Shown here one piece after another: positions 16,752-27,964 of a stretch of 64,000 nucleotides of DNA. The notes under the pieces were generated by a model. The model saw only the letters and a program-made list of their open reading frames with translations. It did no database searches and was not told where the DNA came from. The stretch lies in assembly GCA_035560235.1 (NCBI GenBank), contig DATMAG010000113.1, positions 35,427-99,426 of the forward strand, written 5' to 3'. This DNA comes from DASRDU01 sp035560235 (GTDB lineage Bacteria > Acidobacteriota > Blastocatellia > RBC074). A program made the position numbers and the translations under genes. Position 1 is the stretch's first letter; every line of letters starts with the position of its first letter.

Positions 16752-19067
16752 CTATTTTCTGAGTCGGGAGAACTGCTCGGTTACGGCGCGCGAGGCCTGG
16801 CTGACGCGACCGATGACCTGGCGATTGAGAAAGTTTCCGGCAGACTGCGTGAACTGTCGCGGCGTCGGCCACCACTGCACGACGATTGAAGTGCGTCCGT
16901 TGCCGAAGACGCGCAGCACCACGCAGCGCCAGCGGTTGTGCGGCCCCGGAGGTTCGACCATTCCGACGCGGCGGCGATACTGGCGCGGAATATTGACGTT
17001 GCCTGGCACGCCGGGCAGTTCCAGCCTGATTTCGCGCTCCTGATTAACCTCGCCGCTCCACGTAATCACCTTCGGCGCTGAGTCAGTGACCGGAGGAGTT
17101 TCCGGCTCATCATCGCGCTCGTAACGGTGGTCGTCCATCCGGCGATTGTCAGCCTGGCGGTCGTCGCGCTGAGGCCACGACTGGCTGGAACGCTGCGGCG
17201 GCTGATCTGAATCCTGAACAGCGTGGTCGCTGCCAGTGGTCTGATAAGGCTGGCGATCACTTTGCCCGCTGCCGGAAGGCGACCAGTGCGGTTCGGCGTT
17301 TTCAGCCGACGCCGGTTCACGCACCGGGCCGTGACTCTCAGCCGGATTGCTCGACGGCTGAGGCTCGCGCGTGATGCTGATGGTCGGCGCAGGCGCGGGC
17401 GGCATCTGCGGGCTGACGGACGGCGCGGCAGGTGACGGCTTCGGGGTGACAGTCGCTGAAGGAATGATGCCTGAAGCGAGCCTGAGCAGCTTTTCGCCAA
17501 AGCTGTCAGTTGAGAACGGACGATACGCTGCGCCGGATTGTGGTGATGATGCGGCGGCTGAACGCTGTGATGATTCAGGCGGCGCGGCTGAATTGCCGGA
17601 ACTGTTGCCGGTGCTGCTCGCCTGCATCTCGCCGGGCGAAGCGAATGGCGAAGCCTGCGCGAGCGGCGACGGAGTGGTGAGATCGGCCATTTCCGCCTGC
17701 TGATGAGCCGAAGAGAAATACGGCTCGAGCGCTGACCAGAGCTGCGTGCCGGAGAGCGCGCCTGCGGCGGCCAGCAGCAGCAGCATTGCTGCCAGCGCCA
17801 GCACGCGACGGCGACGACGCGAATCGGTGCGCTGCAACTGATCAAAGGCTATGTCAGCCTGAGTGGCCGGAACGAGGTCAGAAGCCGTGGCCGACTCAGT
17901 GCTGAGCGGCTCGGATTCGCCGGTCTCTGACTGCGGGATGGCAGGAGCTTCCGGCAGGCCGCTCAGAATCGAGGCCAGGCTTTCCGTTTCAGTATTCAGC
18001 GGCACGACCACGCGGGCCGAAACGCCATCGCGGTAATGACTGAGTTCGGCGGCGAGTTCTTCGACGCTCTGCTGCCGCTTCTGCGGATCCTTGGCCAGCG
18101 CCCGCAGGATCGTCGTTTCAACTCCGGCGGGCAGGTCGTGAACCAGTGCGCGCGGGCTGACGGGTTCATCACGAATCTGCCTGACAGCAATCTCGGTCGG
18201 CGTCAGGCCGGTGAAGGGCCGCTGCCCGGTGACCATTTCATAAAGCACCACGCCGAGCGAATAGATGTCAGAACGCTGATCGAGCGGCAGATTCTGGCAC
18301 TGCTCCGGCGCGGCATAAGAGACAGTGCCGCTCAGCACGGCGTACTGCGTGAACGGCGGCGTGCCGGGCGGCTGCGGAATGCGGGCGATGCCGAAATCAA
18401 TGATCTTGAGGTCAGGGGCAGGGCATTCAGAACCGGAAAGCGCGAAGGACAACAGCTCATCGGTTTCATCGCTGCGCGGATTTTCAGTTCCCGTCCCGCA
18501 CAGGAAGAGATTGCGCGGATTGAGATCGCGATGCACGATGCCGCGCGCGTGCACAGCGCTGAGTCCGGCGGTGACAGCTTCAGTCAGGCGGATCGCTTCG
18601 CGCACGCTGAGGCGGCCCCGCAGCGACAGTTCCTCGCGCAGTGTGTGGCCGTGCAGCCGCTCCATCACGATGTAGCGCAGTTCGTCGGTAATCAGATCGG
18701 TGTCGAAGATGCGAACGATGTTCGGGTGCTGAACGTTGACGAGCGCGACGACTTCGCGGCGCATCCGCTGCAGCATTTCAGCCCAGTAATTTCGCAGCGC
18801 GGTTTGGTCGAAGGCTTCGCCGGGCAAGTTGCGAACCAGCTGGCGCGGATCGCTGACCTTGACCACAACCGTCTGGTCAGTGTGCGTGTCCAGGGCGACA
18901 AAGACAGTGGACAGACCGCCTTCGCCGAGCCGCTCTCTGATCTGGTAACGTCCGCTGAGGCTGCAATTGAGCAGCCGCTCGAATTCAGGCTCACGCGGCT
19001 GGCCGCACTTCGGGCAGAAGACAGCGAGGTCGAGAAGATCACCGGAACAGCGTGTACAGCGTGTCAT
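16752..19067 (-). CDS. Membrane Ser/Thr protein kinase with N-terminal zinc ribbon
   Basis: 771 residues. A zinc ribbon with Cys4, Cys7, Cys18 and Cys21 opens the protein. The PknB-like kinase domain runs from about residue 36 to 310: glycine loop LGEGGLSTVF, VVVK lysine, catalytic loop HRDLNPRN, DFGIAR and YAAPEQ. Then a linker, one membrane helix (RRRRVLALAAMLLLLAAAGALSG), a long Pro/Ser/Gln-rich extracytoplasmic stretch, and a folded C-terminal region of about 110 residues with no family I recognise. The catalytic loop has Asn where the family normally has Lys (HRDLKPxN); Asp and the ATP lysine are intact. ATG at 19067. Followed by the GNAT gene. Confidence 0.92.
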   Translation of the reverse strand: MTRCTRCSGDLLDLAVFCPKCGQPREPEFERLLNCSLSGRYQIRERLGEGGLSTVFVALDTHTDQTVVVKVSDPRQLVRNLPGEAFDQTALRNYWAEMLQRMRREVVALVNVQHPNIVRIFDTDLITDELRYIVMERLHGHTLREELSLRGRLSVREAIRLTEAVTAGLSAVHARGIVHRDLNPRNLFLCGTGTENPRSDETDELLSFALSGSECPAPDLKIIDFGIARIPQPPGTPPFTQYAVLSGTVSYAAPEQCQNLPLDQRSDIYSLGVVLYEMVTGQRPFTGLTPTEIAVRQIRDEPVSPRALVHDLPAGVETTILRALAKDPQKRQQSVEELAAELSHYRDGVSARVVVPLNTETESLASILSGLPEAPAIPQSETGESEPLSTESATASDLVPATQADIAFDQLQRTDSRRRRRVLALAAMLLLLAAAGALSGTQLWSALEPYFSSAHQQAEMADLTTPSPLAQASPFASPGEMQASSTGNSSGNSAAPPESSQRSAAASSPQSGAAYRPFSTDSFGEKLLRLASGIIPSATVTPKPSPAAPSVSPQMPPAPAPTISITREPQPSSNPAESHGPVREPASAENAEPHWSPSGSGQSDRQPYQTTGSDHAVQDSDQPPQRSSQSWPQRDDRQADNRRMDDHRYERDDEPETPPVTDSAPKVITWSGEVNQEREIRLELPGVPGNVNIPRQYRRRVGMVEPPGPHNRWRCVVLRVFGNGRTSIVVQWWPTPRQFTQSAGNFLNRQVIGRVSQASRAVTEQFSRLRK

Positions 19068-19229
19068 ACCTTCGGCTCCTTCAAAAGTGAGCGAACGAGA
19101 ACGGATGCAGTCGGGAACCGACTAATTGATTACCACAAGAGGAAGGTCAAGGGGTGCGCAGAGTATAGAGTAAATCCCGGTGAAGCGCCATCGGAATCGT
19201 GCAGCCGACACCTTCGTCCGGCAGATCAT

Positions 19230-19258
19230 TTTACTAACCCCGAAGCTGTCCTTATAAT
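19230..19258 (+). promoter_or_regulatory. Sigma-70-type promoter for the Ca2+/H+ antiporter gene
   Basis: TTTACT at 19230-19235 (4 of 6 to consensus), a 17-base spacer, and a perfect TATAAT at 19253-19258, about 45 bases before the start codon at 19303. It lies in the divergent gap between the kinase and the antiporter. Confidence 0.6.
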
Positions 19259-19302
19259 CGCCGCGCTTTTTATCGTCCCGAGCGAAAGAGAACTGAAAAA
19301 CC

Positions 19303-20457
<1,155 letters not shown>

Positions 20458-20481
20458 GGTGACAACCGCTGCCTCCGTTTT

Positions 20482-21276
20482 TCAGCGTCTTGCCGATGTT
20501 ATCGGTTCGGGCGTGACGCCTCTGGTCGGCTGGCTGGAGGTCAGTTCGCGCCAGACTCTGGCTTCGATTGATTCGGCCCGGCGTTCAAGTTCGTGCAGCA
20601 GCGAATCGCGTCGGCTCAGACGCCTGCGCATCTCGGCGCTTAGCGTCTGGCCACCGCGCTGCGCGTGATACCTGAGCAGCAGTTCGTTGGTCTGCTCAAC
20701 CAGTTCCTCGACTTTTCGCACCCTGTCCAGATCCGAGAGAATATCCACGGCGTGGGCCAGCTCGTGCCCCAGCACTTCAGCGTAGCGCTCTTCCTTCCGC
20801 AGACCCCGGAAGGGAATCAGCCCGTCCGTGCGCTGGGCGCTTTCGCCAATGAATGCCTGATCAATGTTGGCCAGATAAAGTTTGATGGCCGCCTCGTGCC
20901 GCTCACCCTGCGGATCGAAATGCTCGATGCTGAAATTGCCCGCCGTGCAGCTCGACAGGCGCGATTCCGTAATCAGTTCGATATAGATGGCGTGGCCGCT
21001 GGCTTCAGCCCATTCGTAGAGGCTTCGCAGCGTCGGATGGAGTGGCTGGCCTGTGGCATCTTCGGCGAAGACGAGGCGTTCAATCGCCTGCCACTTCGCC
21101 AGGTGGCGGGCCGGGATTCGCTGGGTCAGAATGCCTGTGGTCTTTTCGATCTCTGCGCTGGAACCGTCAGGCCTGTCTGCCGGGTGCGCACTGACCGGCT
21201 GCATCAGCGCGAGGAGGATGGAAGAAGCGAGCAGCGCATCAAGTGCGGCGCTGAAGACCAGGAGCCGGAAATTCAT
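20482..21276 (-). CDS. Secreted protein with HExxH motif, function unknown
   Basis: 264 residues from the ATG at 21276, chosen because GGAGGTGAC directly precedes it and because a signal peptide follows (MNFRLLVFSAALDALLASSILLALMQPVSA). The motif GHELAHAVD gives HELAH at residues 171-175, a candidate zinc-peptidase site with no obvious third ligand pattern of a known family. Downstream is a charged helix (about 180-250) that may be a coiled coil. I do not recognise the family. It could be an M48-like or M78-like relative or a non-catalytic look-alike. Convergent with the antiporter; an independent unit. Confidence 0.7.
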   Translation of the reverse strand: MNFRLLVFSAALDALLASSILLALMQPVSAHPADRPDGSSAEIEKTTGILTQRIPARHLAKWQAIERLVFAEDATGQPLHPTLRSLYEWAEASGHAIYIELITESRLSSCTAGNFSIEHFDPQGERHEAAIKLYLANIDQAFIGESAQRTDGLIPFRGLRKEERYAEVLGHELAHAVDILSDLDRVRKVEELVEQTNELLLRYHAQRGGQTLSAEMRRRLSRRDSLLHELERRAESIEARVWRELTSSQPTRGVTPEPITSARR

Positions 21277-21521
21277 GTCACCTCCGTTGCGAGAGGTCTG
21301 GGGCAACCATTGATGCGGGGCTGATCAAACCGAAAGGGCTACGGGGAGAGGTGTCTCGGAGGAAGAAGCGCCGAAGGAGGTGCGCCTGCGAGACTGTGAC
21401 GCGACGGGGGGGATTATATGCAAAACGACATGAGGGTGGTAGAAAATTCTGCGGGCAGGCCGATTAAATCACGTTGAGGTGCGCGGCTTCAGCAGCGACC
21501 GGGCTGGCGTGCCGAAAAGAC
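21277..21521. other. Non-coding stretch upstream of the polyamine module
   Basis: Together with 21522-21596 this is a 320-base gap between the divergent HExxH protein and the polyamine module. In this first part I see only the ribosome site of the HExxH gene (minus strand) and a G-run near 21405; no gene or clear promoter. Confidence 0.5.
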
Positions 21522-21556
21522 GAAAGGCTGGTGGCCCTCACAACCACCAGCCTTTC
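21522..21556 (+). promoter_or_regulatory. Strong RNA hairpin in the leader before the small gene at 21597
   Basis: A perfect 13-base stem pairs 21522-21534 (GAAAGGCTGGTGG) with 21544-21556 around a 9-base loop. It is not followed by a T-run, so it is not a textbook terminator. It lies 40 bases before the AAAAAGGAGA ribosome site of a small reading frame and, further on, arginine decarboxylase. A second perfect 8-base hairpin (21626-21633 with 21643-21650) lies inside that small frame. This could be an attenuator or an RNA stabiliser. Confidence 0.5.
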
Positions 21557-21596
21557 TGACCCTGAACACAAACTCACGCAAAAAGGAGACTCAACG

Positions 21597-21815
21597 ATGA
21601 TCTGCTGCCTGATTCCTCACACTCCCGAAACGGCCTCACATTCCGTTTCGCTGCTGCCGATCACCTTTGGTACTTCACTACACGCTGCCGCCCTGAAAAG
21701 GTTCCGCGAATCCCAAAAAATTTCTGCTGCGCTCAGCCGCTTCCGGGGCGGCTGGAACGGCTTTTCAGACGAGGTTTCAGTGAGCCAAAAAGCCGCTAAT
21801 CCGTGGCAAAAATAG
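21597..21815 (+). CDS. Small protein, hypothetical (leader-peptide candidate)
   Basis: 72 residues from the ATG at 21597, with a strong AAAAAGGAGA ribosome site 7 bases upstream, ending at the TAG at 21815. The sequence starts MICCLIPHTPETASHSVSLL and contains ALKRFRESQKISAALSRFRGGWNG; it has no recognisable domain, signal peptide or membrane helix. The DNA within it holds two hairpins (21626-21650, and a CAGCCGC/GCGGCTG stem near 21737-21757). The -35 box for arginine decarboxylase starts 4 bases after its stop. The strong ribosome site is the main reason to believe it is translated; it could be a regulatory leader. Confidence 0.4.
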   Translation: MICCLIPHTPETASHSVSLLPITFGTSLHAAALKRFRESQKISAALSRFRGGWNGFSDEVSVSQKAANPWQK

Positions 21816-21818
21816 TTT

Positions 21819-21847
21819 TTGACAGCCCCCGGGCAGTCTGCTAAATT
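21819..21847 (+). promoter_or_regulatory. Sigma-70-type promoter for arginine decarboxylase
   Basis: A perfect TTGACA at 21819-21824, a 17-base spacer, and TAAATT at 21842-21847 (4 of 6). Predicted transcript start is near 21854, leaving a leader of about 155 bases before the decarboxylase start at 22010. I see no known riboswitch in that leader. Confidence 0.65.
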
Positions 21848-22009
21848 GCGAGCCTTGATTTACCCTGTGCATCTGTTCGTTGCGGCTGCCACCTTCACAA
21901 CTGCGCTGAAATAAAAGGCTACAATGCCCGCCCCGCGCGTCTGGTTGTGTGTGCGTCAGCCGGGATCAGGAACAGCCCTTCCCCATCGGAGGTAATCAAT
22001 CACGACCAA

Positions 22010-23917
<1,908 letters not shown>

Positions 23918-24019
23918 GGCAGGAGAGACAGGGAGGAAAACCTTCAGTTCATCAATCTCTCTGTCTCTGCCTTCCCTCTGCTGCCGACTGCTCCGCCCGG
24001 TTTCAGCTGCAATTGACCA

Positions 24020-25069
24020 ATGATCAGACGACTCAAAGGCGCAAAATATCTGACCAAACCGACCCAGCCTCTCAATGTTGACCGCGACCGCAGCGTTCCC
24101 GGCCTGCTTGAGAAGATGGAACACATCTCCTTTCAGGGGCGCAATCTGGCCATCGCGCATCAGATCTGGCTGCAGATGCTGGCCGAAAATGCACTCGTCA
24201 TCATGGGCCTGAGTGGCGCGCTGGTGCCCGCCGGCATGCGCCGCCTGGTTTCATACCTCATCAAGAACCGCTACATTGACGTGCTGGTCTGCACCGGAGC
24301 CAATCTCTATCACGATCTGCATGAAACGCTGGGCCGCCATCATTACATCGGCGATCCGGGCATCAGCGATGCCGAACTGCAGGAACAGATGGTTGACCGC
24401 ATCTATGACACCTATGCTTCGGAGGAGGAGTTCCGCGAAGCCAACGAATGGATCGGCGGATTCGCCGCGCAGCTCGACAACACGCACGCCTATTCGACCC
24501 GCGAATTCCTGCACCTGCTCGGTCGCGAACTGAGCGAAATCGCCACCGAGGATGGCATTCTCACTTCGGCCTACAAATCGCGCGTGCCGATCTTCTGCCC
24601 GGCCATTACTGACAGCGCCTTCGGCGTTTCCATCGCCATCAGCCGCATCGAGAAAAAGAACCCGTTCCAGTTCGATGTTCTGCAGGACGTGGTTGAACTC
24701 GGTCAGGTCGTCTCGAAAGTTCGCTCAACCGGCGTGGTCTTTTTCGGCGGCGGCACTCCGAAGACTTTCGTGCAGCAGAGCGAATCAACCGCGAGCGCGC
24801 TGACGGGGCAGACTCGCGGTCACAAATTTGCCGTTCAGATCACGACTGAATCGCCGCATTACGGCAGCTATTCGGGCGCTGATTTTGATCAGGCGCAATC
24901 CTTCGGCAGACTGGCCCGCAACGCTCGCGCCGTTACCGTGCGCTGCGATGCGACGATTGCCATGCCGATGCTCGTCACCTCGCTGTCACAGACAGCCTCA
25001 AAAGCCCTCCGCACCCGCAAGCGCGTGCAGTTTACTTTCGCCAGAGACCTGAATATTCAGGTGCCGTAA
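24020..25069 (+). CDS. Deoxyhypusine-synthase-like protein, probable polyamine enzyme
   Basis: 349 residues of the deoxyhypusine synthase fold: NAD-site stretches ENALVIMGLSGALVPAGMRRLVSYLI and DVLVCTGANLYHD, then VVFFGGGTPKTFVQQ, QITTESPHYGSYSGADFDQAQSFGRL and VTVRCDATIAMPMLV. Human enzyme has SWGKI at the catalytic Lys329; here the same block reads SFGRL, placing Arg297 at the catalytic position. The KHH block of the human enzyme is also changed to KTF. Bacteria lack the eIF5A substrate, and bacterial homologues are thought to make homospermidine or related polyamines. Its position after arginine decarboxylase supports a polyamine role, with agmatine or putrescine as likely substrates (inference). 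Confidence 0.88.
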   Translation: MIRRLKGAKYLTKPTQPLNVDRDRSVPGLLEKMEHISFQGRNLAIAHQIWLQMLAENALVIMGLSGALVPAGMRRLVSYLIKNRYIDVLVCTGANLYHDLHETLGRHHYIGDPGISDAELQEQMVDRIYDTYASEEEFREANEWIGGFAAQLDNTHAYSTREFLHLLGRELSEIATEDGILTSAYKSRVPIFCPAITDSAFGVSIAISRIEKKNPFQFDVLQDVVELGQVVSKVRSTGVVFFGGGTPKTFVQQSESTASALTGQTRGHKFAVQITTESPHYGSYSGADFDQAQSFGRLARNARAVTVRCDATIAMPMLVTSLSQTASKALRTRKRVQFTFARDLNIQVP

Positions 25070-25093
25070 CCCCTGGCCGGTCGGAGGCAGTAA

Positions 25094-25131
25094 AAAGCGC
25101 TGAGTAAGAAGACGCTCTTACTCAGCGCTTT
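25094..25131. terminator. Bidirectional terminator
   Basis: A perfect 16-base stem (25094-25109 with 25116-25131) and 6-base loop, flanked by AAA on the left and TTT...TTTT on the right. It ends the polyamine transcript on the plus strand and, read the other way, the convergent secreted-protein gene ending at 25183. Confidence 0.9.
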
Positions 25132-25182
25132 CTGTTTTCTGCGATGCGGTTCCTGCCTGAACAGCCGGGCGGCAGTGCTGCC

Positions 25183-26595
25183 TTACTGCGGGCAGGTCAG
25201 AACCGTGACCGTGATTCTGATGCGGTAATCAATCGCGTAACTCAGCGCGCGCATTGTGCTGCCGCTGCTGAATCTGCCGTAGTTGAACTGTGCGCCGAGG
25301 ACCGGCAGGTTGTCGGTCGGCGCGACTGAGAACCACGCAGTTGAGCCGGGTGGAATCAGGTCGCTGATTCCGGTGGGGGAGGGGCGCAGCGTTCCAATCT
25401 GGATGTCACGATAACAGACGCTGGTCGCGCTGACGTCAGCGCTCGTTGCGGTGCCGACGTTATTATTGCCGGTGACGCGAAAGGTCGTGCCGGAAATTCC
25501 GCCTGTCAGATCAGGCAGCGGGCGAAAGACCATGAGCGTTGTTCTGTTGAGGCCGCCCGTCTGACTTGGGACGTCATCGGCCACGACCTGCGCCGGGAGC
25601 CGGTCATACATTGTGTCATCGAAGGCCATCTCAGCCACGCCGCTCGTCGGCGTCACCGCGCCGCCTGAGCGTTTGGCGACGGCCACTGCACTCAGCATCT
25701 GATCGTATGGCGCGCCGTTGACCGGATTGGGCTGCTTGACGGTCACGTTGCCCGTCAGCCAGTTGAACTGAATCGGCTGTCCGGACGAATCGCAGGCCAC
25801 GGCAACCACATAGCCACGACTGCCCGGATCAATATCGCTCGCCAGCAGACTGACCGTATTGCGTGGGCCGAGGCAGAGCGTGTATTCCGCCGGCTGACAG
25901 GTGTTGTTGATCAGAAAGAGGCGCACATAAACGCTGTCGGTCAGATTCGTGTTGGAGAGGCTGAGCGAACTGTCCTCGCGGGCCGGGTTCGATGCGCTTG
26001 AGGTGTAGCGGCTGTAAAAAAGCACCGAACCGGGCTTCTGATCTCCGGGCCTGACGGCTGCCGAAATTGCTGCCAGTTTCAGATCAACCAGATTGAGCGG
26101 GCTGGAGGGACTCGTGGCAATGGCGCGCGACGGCGTGGCGATCACACCATCCGAGAGAGTCCATAACAACTGATACTGATTGAGCGCGGCGGCCACCGCG
26201 TCGAGATCGGCAATGCCCGGCGTCAGCGTGCTGCCGGGCAGCGGCTGCCCCGGGCCGACATTCGATCCCGTGGGATAGAACGAAGCCACCGGCACAGGCG
26301 GCACCAGCCGGTCATTGCTGTAAGCCGCTGTGAACTTCAACTGGCTGGTGGCAACCACCGTGCTGCCGCGCAGCAGCGTCACCGAAAGAGTTGCGCCCGC
26401 CGGAACGTTGATCAGAATGGGCGATTGTACCAGCAGGCTCGAAAGCGACGAGGGCAGCGTCGTGACCTGTTCGAGCGTAAAGTAGTTGGCATCTCCCGCG
26501 CTGACCGGAATCAGCAGCAGGCTCAGAACGCAGCAGGTGAAAAGACCGCGCAGGGCCTTTCGCACAACGGGGCAAGAGGTAATGAAACGGGACAT
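25183..26595 (-). CDS. Secreted protein of unknown function
   Basis: 470 residues from the ATG at 26595, chosen because GGAGGTTTCT directly precedes it and a signal peptide follows (RKALRGLFTCCVLSLLLIPVSAGD). The mature part is rich in Thr, Ser, Pro and small residues with alternating hydrophobic strands, as in beta-sandwich surface proteins. Six or so cysteines are scattered (NNTCQPAEYTLC, VACDSSG, TVLTCPQ), and the last one lies at the C terminus. I recognise no domain. It is preceded by a 199-base gap and followed by a strong terminator, so it is a single-gene unit. An extracellular or outer-surface location is likely. Confidence 0.75.
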   Translation of the reverse strand: MSRFITSCPVVRKALRGLFTCCVLSLLLIPVSAGDANYFTLEQVTTLPSSLSSLLVQSPILINVPAGATLSVTLLRGSTVVATSQLKFTAAYSNDRLVPPVPVASFYPTGSNVGPGQPLPGSTLTPGIADLDAVAAALNQYQLLWTLSDGVIATPSRAIATSPSSPLNLVDLKLAAISAAVRPGDQKPGSVLFYSRYTSSASNPAREDSSLSLSNTNLTDSVYVRLFLINNTCQPAEYTLCLGPRNTVSLLASDIDPGSRGYVVAVACDSSGQPIQFNWLTGNVTVKQPNPVNGAPYDQMLSAVAVAKRSGGAVTPTSGVAEMAFDDTMYDRLPAQVVADDVPSQTGGLNRTTLMVFRPLPDLTGGISGTTFRVTGNNNVGTATSADVSATSVCYRDIQIGTLRPSPTGISDLIPPGSTAWFSVAPTDNLPVLGAQFNYGRFSSGSTMRALSYAIDYRIRITVTVLTCPQ

Positions 26596-26794
26596 AGAAA
26601 CCTCCGGATTGTTGACAGCACCGTCAGCGGCAGATGCGTGAGGCAGCCGCAATTGCCTGTTCGGACAGAGGAAGGAGCGAGTTGCTCCCGGGTTTTCAGC
26701 TCAATTGTCGGCGATTAGTGTGCGGGGGTGATGTTACTCAATCCTGAAACAGAAGCCAACCGCCGGAGGGGGGAAGAGGAAAATAAAACTGCGG

Positions 26795-27001
26795 CTACTG
26801 CCGGGAGCCGGAATCAGCGGCAGGCTGCGGCGAATCGCCCGCAGCATAATCCTCGCCGAGTCGCTCCCGCAGGAACCTGATCGAATTGTCATAAGCCTCG
26901 GCAATCTGCCGTTCGCGGTAAGCCTCAAAATCAACCCACTCGTCGCCGCTCAGAACTTCCAGTCTGCCGGTTTCCTGATTTTCTCTGGTTTTCAGCCCCA
27001 T
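26795..27001 (-). CDS. Small hypothetical protein
   Basis: 68 residues starting MGLKTRENQETGRLEVLSGDEWVDF. The first part reads like a beta-hairpin repeat followed by an amphipathic helix (YRERQIAEAYDNSIRFLRERL) and a disordered acidic tail. A GAAAGAGAG purine run lies about 12 bases before the ATG at 27001. It lies 19 bases downstream of the small zinc-ribbon gene on the same strand, so they are probably co-transcribed. No family recognised. Confidence 0.6.
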   Translation of the reverse strand: MGLKTRENQETGRLEVLSGDEWVDFEAYRERQIAEAYDNSIRFLRERLGEDYAAGDSPQPAADSGSRQ

Positions 27002-27020
27002 TGAAATGTGCTGCTCTCTT

Positions 27021-27248
27021 TCATTCCGATTTACTTTGAGATGAAGAATCGCCCGGTTCTCCCAGGCGAATCAGCGAGGCGCGCCTTTCGCCTTCAGTTT
27101 CGACCTTCTGCCAGCGCGTGCCGCACACGCGGCAGCGATATTGCGCCCCCTGCGCCGCCAGGCGTTCGAGGAAGCTGGAAATATAAGCCTGCGTCGCCGC
27201 TCCCTGCAAACGCTCGAACCGGTGACAGGCACATCCGCTTTCAGCCAT
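27021..27248 (-). CDS. Small zinc-ribbon protein, hypothetical
   Basis: 75 residues from the ATG at 27248; AAAGGA eight bases upstream supports this over an upstream GTG at 27266. It begins MAESGCACHRFERLQGAA and contains YRCRVCGTRWQK, so a CxCH and a CxxC pair could bind one zinc ion. The C terminus is polar. No known family. It lies between a PIN toxin-antitoxin pair (its start is 14 bases from the toxin stop) and another small gene in the same orientation, so it may be transcribed with them. Confidence 0.6.
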   Translation of the reverse strand: MAESGCACHRFERLQGAATQAYISSFLERLAAQGAQYRCRVCGTRWQKVETEGERRASLIRLGEPGDSSSQSKSE

Positions 27249-27262
27249 TGATCCGGTCCTTT

Positions 27263-27661
27263 TCACACTATCGTCATGGGCAGGGTTCTGCCGCGCACTG
27301 TTCGATCAAAATCGCTGTCGAAACTGACAATAATCAGATCGTATCTTTCAGCTGTGGCATATTGATATGAGTCATCGAAGTCCAGTCTGAAACTGGTGGC
27401 AGCAGTAATAACCTGCTCCATTTCCAGTGGAGAGAGAGAAAGCTGAGTGATCCCGGCATTCACGATCATATCATTGAGAAATTGACGAAAAACTTCAGGC
27501 TTGCGCTGACGCAGCAGGATCAGGCCAATGGAATGGAGGGCAAAATCAGTGATGAAGAATTCATGCTGATCGCCTTTCCGTAAGAAATCCTTTGCTTCAT
27601 CGGCATGCGTCTGGTTCAGAAGGATTTCCAGAAAGATATTCGTGTCAATCAGCAGTCTCAT
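27263..27661 (-). CDS. PIN-domain ribonuclease toxin (VapC-like)
   Basis: 132 residues. The PIN acidic residues are visible: Asp6 in LLIDTNIFLEILL, a central Glu, Asp94/Asp95 region in RLDFDDSYQYATAERYDL, and SFDSDFDRT. VapC-type toxins cut specific RNAs such as tRNAs. Its ATG overlaps the antitoxin stop (ATGA), the standard coupled layout. Unlike the pair at 10751-11369, this toxin is intact. Confidence 0.9.
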   Translation of the reverse strand: MRLLIDTNIFLEILLNQTHADEAKDFLRKGDQHEFFITDFALHSIGLILLRQRKPEVFRQFLNDMIVNAGITQLSLSPLEMEQVITAATSFRLDFDDSYQYATAERYDLIIVSFDSDFDRTVRGRTLPMTIV

Positions 27662-27882
27662 TCAGTTTCACTTCTCCAGCTTGTAATCTGATGCTGCAAG
27701 TCAACTGATGAATACTGCTCGCGCAGATCTTCCAAAGCGCCGGCCCAGTCAAACTTCGGCTGACGACGTGAACGGTTCTCCTGCTGATGAATCAGAAATT
27801 CGATATAGCTCCGAACCTCATTCTGTTTGTCAGGCGGTAGTTGCCTGAATAATTCTTCCATTGACTTCAACTGATTCTGCAT
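27658..27882 (-). CDS. Antitoxin, DUF2281/VapB-like
   Basis: 74 residues from the ATG at 27882, which follows GGGAGG. The N-terminal half (LKSMEELFRQLPPDKQNEVRSYIEFLIHQQ) is the DUF2281-type segment seen in antitoxins of PIN toxins; the C-terminal part (FDWAGALEDLREQYSSVDLQHQITSW) is the toxin-binding tail. It is the first gene of the toxin-antitoxin operon and probably represses it. Longer upstream readings of the frame lack a ribosome site. Confidence 0.85.
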   Translation of the reverse strand: MQNQLKSMEELFRQLPPDKQNEVRSYIEFLIHQQENRSRRQPKFDWAGALEDLREQYSSVDLQHQITSWRSETE

Positions 27883-27964
27883 CCTGAATCCTCCCGCCGG
27901 ATGATGAGCAATGCTCCCAAAGCATAGCAGATGCCAGGCCGGGCTTTGAAACCGAATGCGGTTG

